From Fictibacillus sp. BK138 (lineage in GTDB: Bacteria > Bacillota > Bacilli > Bacillales > Fictibacillaceae), in NCBI RefSeq assembly GCF_004216955.1, contig NZ_SGXL01000002.1, forward strand, positions 1 through 64,000: a stretch of DNA of 64,000 nucleotides, in the 5' to 3' direction. The first letter of the stretch is position 1. Each line of letters begins with the position of its first letter. The position numbers and the translations under genes are program-made. The notes beneath the pieces are model-generated. The model was not told the DNA's origin, did no database searches, and saw nothing but the letters and a program-made list of their open reading frames with translations. This document shows, piece by piece, positions 60,814 to 64,000 of this stretch.

Positions 60814-61281
60814 CTATTCATCCTTTCCACAGTTTTCACAAGCTTTAAATACTTCCTCATATTGTAGCTTTTCGTTAGCATCAAACTTATGATTGCAGTA
60901 GCGAATAATACCTTCTTGATCGATCACAAAACAAGAACGAATTGCGGTACCATTCTCTTCGTTTAATACACCAAAAGCTTTAGTCACTTTTTTATGCCAA
61001 TCGGCTAAAAGCGGATAAGGAAGTGTTCCAAGGCTAGCAGAGAAAACATTATGGGAATAAATGTGATCCACACTTATCGCAAGCACTTCTGTATTCGCAT
61101 CTTTAAAACGCTGATAATCCTCTTTCCAAGAGGTGATTTCCTTTATTCAGCCAGGTGTGAAGTCCAGCGGATAGAACGCTACAAGGACATTTTTATTGCC
61201 TCTGAAATCGGCTAAAGAAATATCTTTTTGAAGCGTGGATGGCAACGTGAAATCTGGTGCTCGATCGCCCGTATTTAACAA
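60814..61281 (-). CDS. Peroxiredoxin with UGA at the catalytic position (probable selenoprotein)
   Basis: Reading through one in-frame TGA gives a 155-aa AhpC/TSA-type peroxiredoxin. It starts [16 protein letters not shown], has [21 protein letters not shown] (quoted in parts: [21 protein letters not shown]), then TGA as codon 45 (61149-61147), then [14 protein letters not shown] and on to [15 protein letters not shown] and the end [10 protein letters not shown]. The TPG-x motif puts codon 45 at the peroxidatic cysteine; Bcp at 5244 has C45 there. TTG 61281 follows AAGGAGGTG by 8 bases. C-terminal CENC may act in resolution. The frame is otherwise intact over the whole length. A SECIS-like hairpin follows the TGA. 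A nonsense mutation is the alternative. Confidence 0.8.
61119..61149 (-). promoter_or_regulatory. Putative bacterial SECIS element with its UGA
   Basis: UGA (61149-61147), 13 nt, then CCTCTT-GGA-AAGAGG (61133-61119): a 6-bp stem with a 3-nt loop whose first base is G. The loop starts 19 nt after the UGA. Bacterial SECIS elements have a small apical loop with G among its first two bases, at 16-37 nt from the UGA. All criteria are met. Confidence 0.75.
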
Positions 61282-61312
61282 CTAACCCACCTCCTTAGTT
61301 CTCAAGAATATA

Positions 61313-61337
61313 GTTCCCTGTTCCTTTAAAAGAAAAC
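61313..61337 (-). promoter_or_regulatory. Possible sigma-B-like promoter of the peroxiredoxin gene
   Basis: Minus strand GTTTTC (61337-61332), 13 bp, GGGAAC (61318-61313), each matching four of six consensus positions of GTTTaa/GGGtAt. Weak; a sigma-A promoter using TATATT nearby is an alternative. Confidence 0.3.
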
Positions 61338-61368
61338 GTTGGAATATAAAGTTATTCTTTAATGTATG

Positions 61369-61539
61369 CAGGAGGGAAAGAGCTTGTCTCCATGATTGAT
61401 GAGGTATTCTTAAAAATGAATAAATTAGATAACGTTTAAAGATGTAGCCTATTTAGAAGAAAATGAGCTAAAAAGCATCATAAAAAGAGATGACCCCCTA
61501 AGAAATTGTGTATCTTGGTTGGCGTCAAGTGATCATTAA
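61369..61539 (+). pseudogene. Possible remnant of a small frameshifted gene
   Basis: GGAGGG (61371-61376) precedes ATG 61392 (MIDEVFLKMNKLDNV, stop). A +1 frame then continues DVAYLEENELKSIIKRDD and 15 more residues to a stop at 61537. Both parts look protein-like and together would give ~48 aa. I do not recognise the family, and chance is possible. The rest of the gap to 61690 has nothing I can identify. Confidence 0.3.
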
Positions 61540-61687
61540 CCGGTATTGTTGGCATTTTGAAGATTACGAAAGGGCCGATTGGGATTAATTTCACCAAAAA
61601 CAATTATAATTTCACCTTTCTTGGTGTTATATTAAAGAATCTAAGCATTATTTTCACCAAATTGGTTATTTTATTGACACTTCGACT

Positions 61688-61724
61688 AAACAAAAAAAGC
61701 CAGAGGACACTCCCCTGGCTTTCA
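61688..61724 (-). terminator. Terminator of the acidic repeat protein gene
   Basis: Minus strand AAGCCAGGGGA-GTG-TCCTCTGGCTT then TTTTTTTG. Confidence 0.9.
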
Positions 61725-61730
61725 AAAATA

Positions 61731-63362
61731 TTATTTTACCTCTACTACAGTTGTTTCTTCTGTAGTCACTTCTTCAGTTGCTGGTACTTCAACAACTTCA
61801 GGAGCATCTTCTTCTAAAACATCTTCAACTGCTAGAATAGCTGCATTGATTGCTGCATAAAGTTTCGCATTTTCACTAGCGTGCTCTGCTGCTAAAGAAC
61901 GGATCTTGTTTAAAAGAGCCGTAACTTCTTCAGATGCTACTTCTTCAGTCGTTGTTTCTTCCGTTGCTGGAGCTTCTTCAGTCACTTCTTCTTCAGTCGT
62001 TGTTTCTTCTGTTGCCGGAGCTTCTTCAGTCACTTCTTCTTCAGTCGTTGTTTCCTCTGTTGCTGGAGCTTCTTCAGTCACTTCTTCTTCAGTTGTTGTT
62101 TCCTCTGTTGCTGGAGCTTCTTCAGTCACTTCTTCTTCAGTCGTTGTTTCTTCTGTTGCCGGAGCTTCTTCAGTCACTTCTTCTTCAGTTGTTGTTTCTT
62201 CTGTTGTTTCTTCTGTTGCTTCTTCTTCAGCATCTACAGCGTGAACAGCAGCGTTTGGTGCAGCATGCAGCTTCGCGTTTTCACTTGAACGCTCATATGC
62301 ATTAGAGTTGATTTTGTTTTGAAGAGATTTGTTTTCTTTTGCTTCTTCAACTTCTTCAGTAGTTTCTTCTGTTGCCTCATCTTCAGTTGCAGTTTCCTCA
62401 GTTGCTGGAGCTTCCTCAGTCACTTCTTCTTCAGTCGTTGTTTCCTCAGTCGCCGGAGCTTCCTCAGTCACTTCTTCTTCAGTATCTACAGCGTGTACAG
62501 CAGCATTTGGTGCAGCGTGCAGCTTCGCGTTTTCACTTGAACGCTCATATGCATTAGAGTTGATCTTGTTTTGAAGAGATTTGTTTTCTTTTACTTCCTC
62601 TGTATCTTCAGATTCTTCTTTGTCAGAATCATCTTCTTTTACATCATCAGCATCTTCAGAATCATCTTCATCTTCTTTCACTGCATCATCGTCAGCGATT
62701 ACATCTGTGTCTTCTTCCTCTTTTACCGGATTATCTTCATTTTCCTCTTGGATCTCATCAGAGTCAGAGTCATCATCGTCTTCTTTCACTGCTTCTTTGC
62801 CAGAGTCCACGTCAGTGTCTTCATCGTTGCGAGTTGCATCCTCTTCTTCAGTTACATTTTCATCCGTTTTACCTTCATCGCTGTCTGATTCAGGGATTTC
62901 AATCTCGATCACTTCAGTTTCTTCTTCCTCAACTGGAACTGTAACTTCAGTTGGTTCCTCTGTTACAGGCTCCGTTACTACTGGCTCTTCTTTTTCAATG
63001 GGACCAGCATGAATGGCTGAGTTTGGAGCAGCATGCTTTTTTGCAGTTTCACTTGCATGCTCTGCACCTTGAGAGTGACTCTTATCTTTAACAGGTTTTT
63101 CAGCTTTTGCAGGTTTTGGTGCTTTTTCAGCTTTAACCGGCTTTTCAGCTTTAACTGGTTTTTGAACTTTCACAGTAACTTTAGATGGTTTTGCATACTT
63201 CTCATCCTTAGCTTGTACTTGTCCTTGAGAGCTTTGTGCTTTAATCGCATGCTCAGATTTGTGACCAGCCGCTTCAGCAGCACCTGTTCCTACAACTGCC
63301 GCAAGAGTTAATGTTCCAGCAAATACTAAAGATTTTACAAATGTACGGTTGACTTTTTTCAT
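61731..63362 (-). CDS. Secreted acidic repeat protein
   Basis: A 543-aa protein with a signal peptide (MKKVNRTFVKSLVFAGTLTL..., cleavage after AEA near 32). Regions: Lys/Pro-rich PVKAEKPVKAEKAPKPAKAE repeats (~60-95); a very acidic stretch of D, E and S (~150-285); and Thr/Glu-rich 15-aa repeats TEEEVTEEAPATEET (two near 310-340 and five near 420-490). Four copies of a helical module, A/S-SENAKLHAAPNAAVHAV (at ~105, 300, 375 and 505), punctuate it. No enzyme domain is seen. AAGGAG precedes ATG 63362. Possible surface-associated or matrix protein. Function unknown. Confidence 0.85.
   Translation of the reverse strand: MKKVNRTFVKSLVFAGTLTLAAVVGTGAAEAAGHKSEHAIKAQSSQGQVQAKDEKYAKPSKVTVKVQKPVKAEKPVKAEKAPKPAKAEKPVKDKSHSQGAEHASETAKKHAAPNSAIHAGPIEKEEPVVTEPVTEEPTEVTVPVEEEETEVIEIEIPESDSDEGKTDENVTEEEDATRNDEDTDVDSGKEAVKEDDDDSDSDEIQEENEDNPVKEEEDTDVIADDDAVKEDEDDSEDADDVKEDDSDKEESEDTEEVKENKSLQNKINSNAYERSSENAKLHAAPNAAVHAVDTEEEVTEEAPATEETTTEEEVTEEAPATEETATEDEATEETTEEVEEAKENKSLQNKINSNAYERSSENAKLHAAPNAAVHAVDAEEEATEETTEETTTEEEVTEEAPATEETTTEEEVTEEAPATEETTTEEEVTEEAPATEETTTEEEVTEEAPATEETTTEEEVTEEAPATEETTTEEVASEEVTALLNKIRSLAAEHASENAKLYAAINAAILAVEDVLEEDAPEVVEVPATEEVTTEETTVVEVK
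61945..62215 (-). repeat. 45-bp coding tandem repeat
   Basis: Five nearly identical 45-bp units, plus a degenerate sixth, encode the 15-aa TEEEVTEEAPATEET. They differ only by scattered synonymous changes (GTC/GTT, TCC/TCT, GCC/GCT). A second pair of units lies at about 62395-62485. Copy number is likely to vary between strains. Confidence 0.88.
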
Positions 63363-63424
63363 TATAATTCGCTCCTTAATTTTCAAATGGTTGATTTAAA
63401 ACTATCCAATATCTCCATGAAAAA

Positions 63425-64000
63425 TTAAAGAGCAGTTTCCGGTGGCATTGATGGCGGTGCGTTCACCCATTGACTTCTCAAGAGGTCCATTCTGCTAAAA
63501 TACACAGAAACTTTTTCACTATCAGCAAAGATTAGCGGCAGGACCAAATTAGCCTTAACATTGGCTAATGGCAGCCCCCCATTTCCAGCATCCTTAGAGG
63601 ACGATGAATGAGAAGAGCTTTGTCCCGCAGTTAATGGTATTGCCTTAGAATCCGGCTGTTGAGGAAGCTCTTTAGAAGGAAGCCTGTTCGGAAGTTTTGA
63701 TACAACTTTTTTCCGTTGCTGTTCTTTATTCTTCCTTTTTGATGAAAAAAGCTTCTTATTTTGCTCTTCCTCTGCCGTAACTTTAGGCAGTACTGATTGG
63801 TCTTTAATTGTTTCTGTATGTACGTACTTTGATGTTTCAGCCTTTTTCTTCTCAGGCTGATTTATTGGAACATTCTTTTTGAGTTGTCCTTGAGGAACTG
63901 ATTTTTTTAGTCCGTTCGAGTATTTTGTTTGCTGAGAAGATCTGCTTTTTTCAGCAGCAGCATTCTTTTCTCTGGCTTCATAACTTTTCTCCGAACCATG
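63425..64000 (-). CDS. Partial low-complexity protein, N terminus beyond the window
   Basis: An open frame of 191 codons from the right edge to TAA 63427-63425. Residues are rich in K, S, Q, E, N and P, with no clear fold, until a conserved-looking end (LPLANVKANLVLPLIFADSE, KVSVYFSRMDLLRSQWVNAP). Such a charged, disordered protein recalls the extracytoplasmic part of anti-sigma or surface proteins, but I do not recognise it. It stops 63 bp before the acidic repeat protein on the same strand and may form an operon with it. Confidence 0.7.
   Translation of the reverse strand, partial: HGSEKSYEAREKNAAAEKSRSSQQTKYSNGLKKSVPQGQLKKNVPINQPEKKKAETSKYVHTETIKDQSVLPKVTAEEEQNKKLFSSKRKNKEQQRKKVVSKLPNRLPSKELPQQPDSKAIPLTAGQSSSHSSSSKDAGNGGLPLANVKANLVLPLIFADSEKVSVYFSRMDLLRSQWVNAPPSMPPETAL

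Noticed and set aside
60814-61086. Short 90-aa protein starting at ATG 61086 as the real gene
   Set aside because: It has no ribosome site, lacks the peroxiredoxin active site, and the upstream frame has start, SD and all N-terminal motifs. The frame as a whole is one gene with UGA.
61119-61281. Plain nonsense mutation making a pseudogene
   Set aside because: Not excluded, but less likely: TGA falls at the one codon where selenocysteine is functional, the rest is intact, and the hairpin fits.
61906-63012. Plus-strand Ser/Val- and Leu-rich ORFs
   Set aside because: They are antisense shadows of the TE-rich repeats and acidic stretch of the gene at 61731.

Overview
The window reads as a chromosomal segment of an endospore-forming Bacillaceae bacterium, probably Fictibacillus or a close relative (inferred; I ran no database search). 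Gene content and order match the Bacillus subtilis ygxA-ygzB-perR-bcp-gsaB-ygaE-ygaD-ygaC-sspE-mutY-yfhP-yfhJ-sspK-yfhH-recX-yfhF and yfk (yfkAB, D, F, H, J) blocks. Six spore or sporulation genes (two sspH, sspE, sspK, pdaA, and the small yfhD/yfhE type) support a spore former. Non-conserved insertions interrupt this backbone.

Layout. 1-270: tandem rRNA promoters and leader reading leftward into a 16S gene that starts at the window edge. 271-7006: ygxA, ygzB, perR, cobalamin adenosyltransferase, a hydroxyacid dehydrogenase, aminopeptidase, sspH, bcp, a potassium channel and an FMN reductase. 7238-12974: an ArsR-type regulator with two orphan peptide-type permeases, then an ABC-2 exporter. 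13224-17326: gsaB, ygaE and a NERD-domain protein. 17371-25632: a five-gene peptide ABC transporter, ygaD and ygaC. 26377-36242: sspE to yfhF, an amidohydrolase, and a GNAT gene with an unusual tRNA-like leader. 36517-44163: yfhE, yfhD, a DnaA-box cluster, maa, rlmD, pdaA, class I fumarase, yfkAB and a YodB-like regulator. 44208-51716: yfkD, OsmC, yfkF, a thioredoxin-like protein, VanZ, DedA, yfkH, a GlsB-type protein, sspH2, GNAT and yfkJ. 51834-56916: a complete branched-chain amino acid transporter. 57140-64000: a YjbQ-type protein, an RsgA-type GTPase, an SDR protein, a peroxiredoxin with an in-frame UGA, and a large acidic repeat protein followed by a partial disordered protein at the edge.

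The strongest observation is at 60814-61281. A peroxiredoxin reading frame carries TGA exactly at the peroxidatic cysteine (TPG-UGA, codon 45), followed at 19 nt by a 6-bp hairpin with a GGA loop, as expected for a bacterial SECIS. It is probably a selenoprotein that ordinary ORF calling splits. Other notable items are a tRNA-shaped leader with mutually exclusive pairings that can expose or hide a Shine-Dalgarno site (35480-35681), a six-site DnaA-box cluster (37006-37133), four intergenic arrays of related 20/21-bp tandem units, an interspersed ~131-bp palindromic repeat present about eight times, and a promoter-operator-SD set with no gene behind it (39307-39410).

Redox and stress themes recur: PerR, Bcp, the UGA-peroxiredoxin, OsmC, a YodB-like thiol sensor and a thioredoxin-fold protein. 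The redox genes are scattered, not a single operon.
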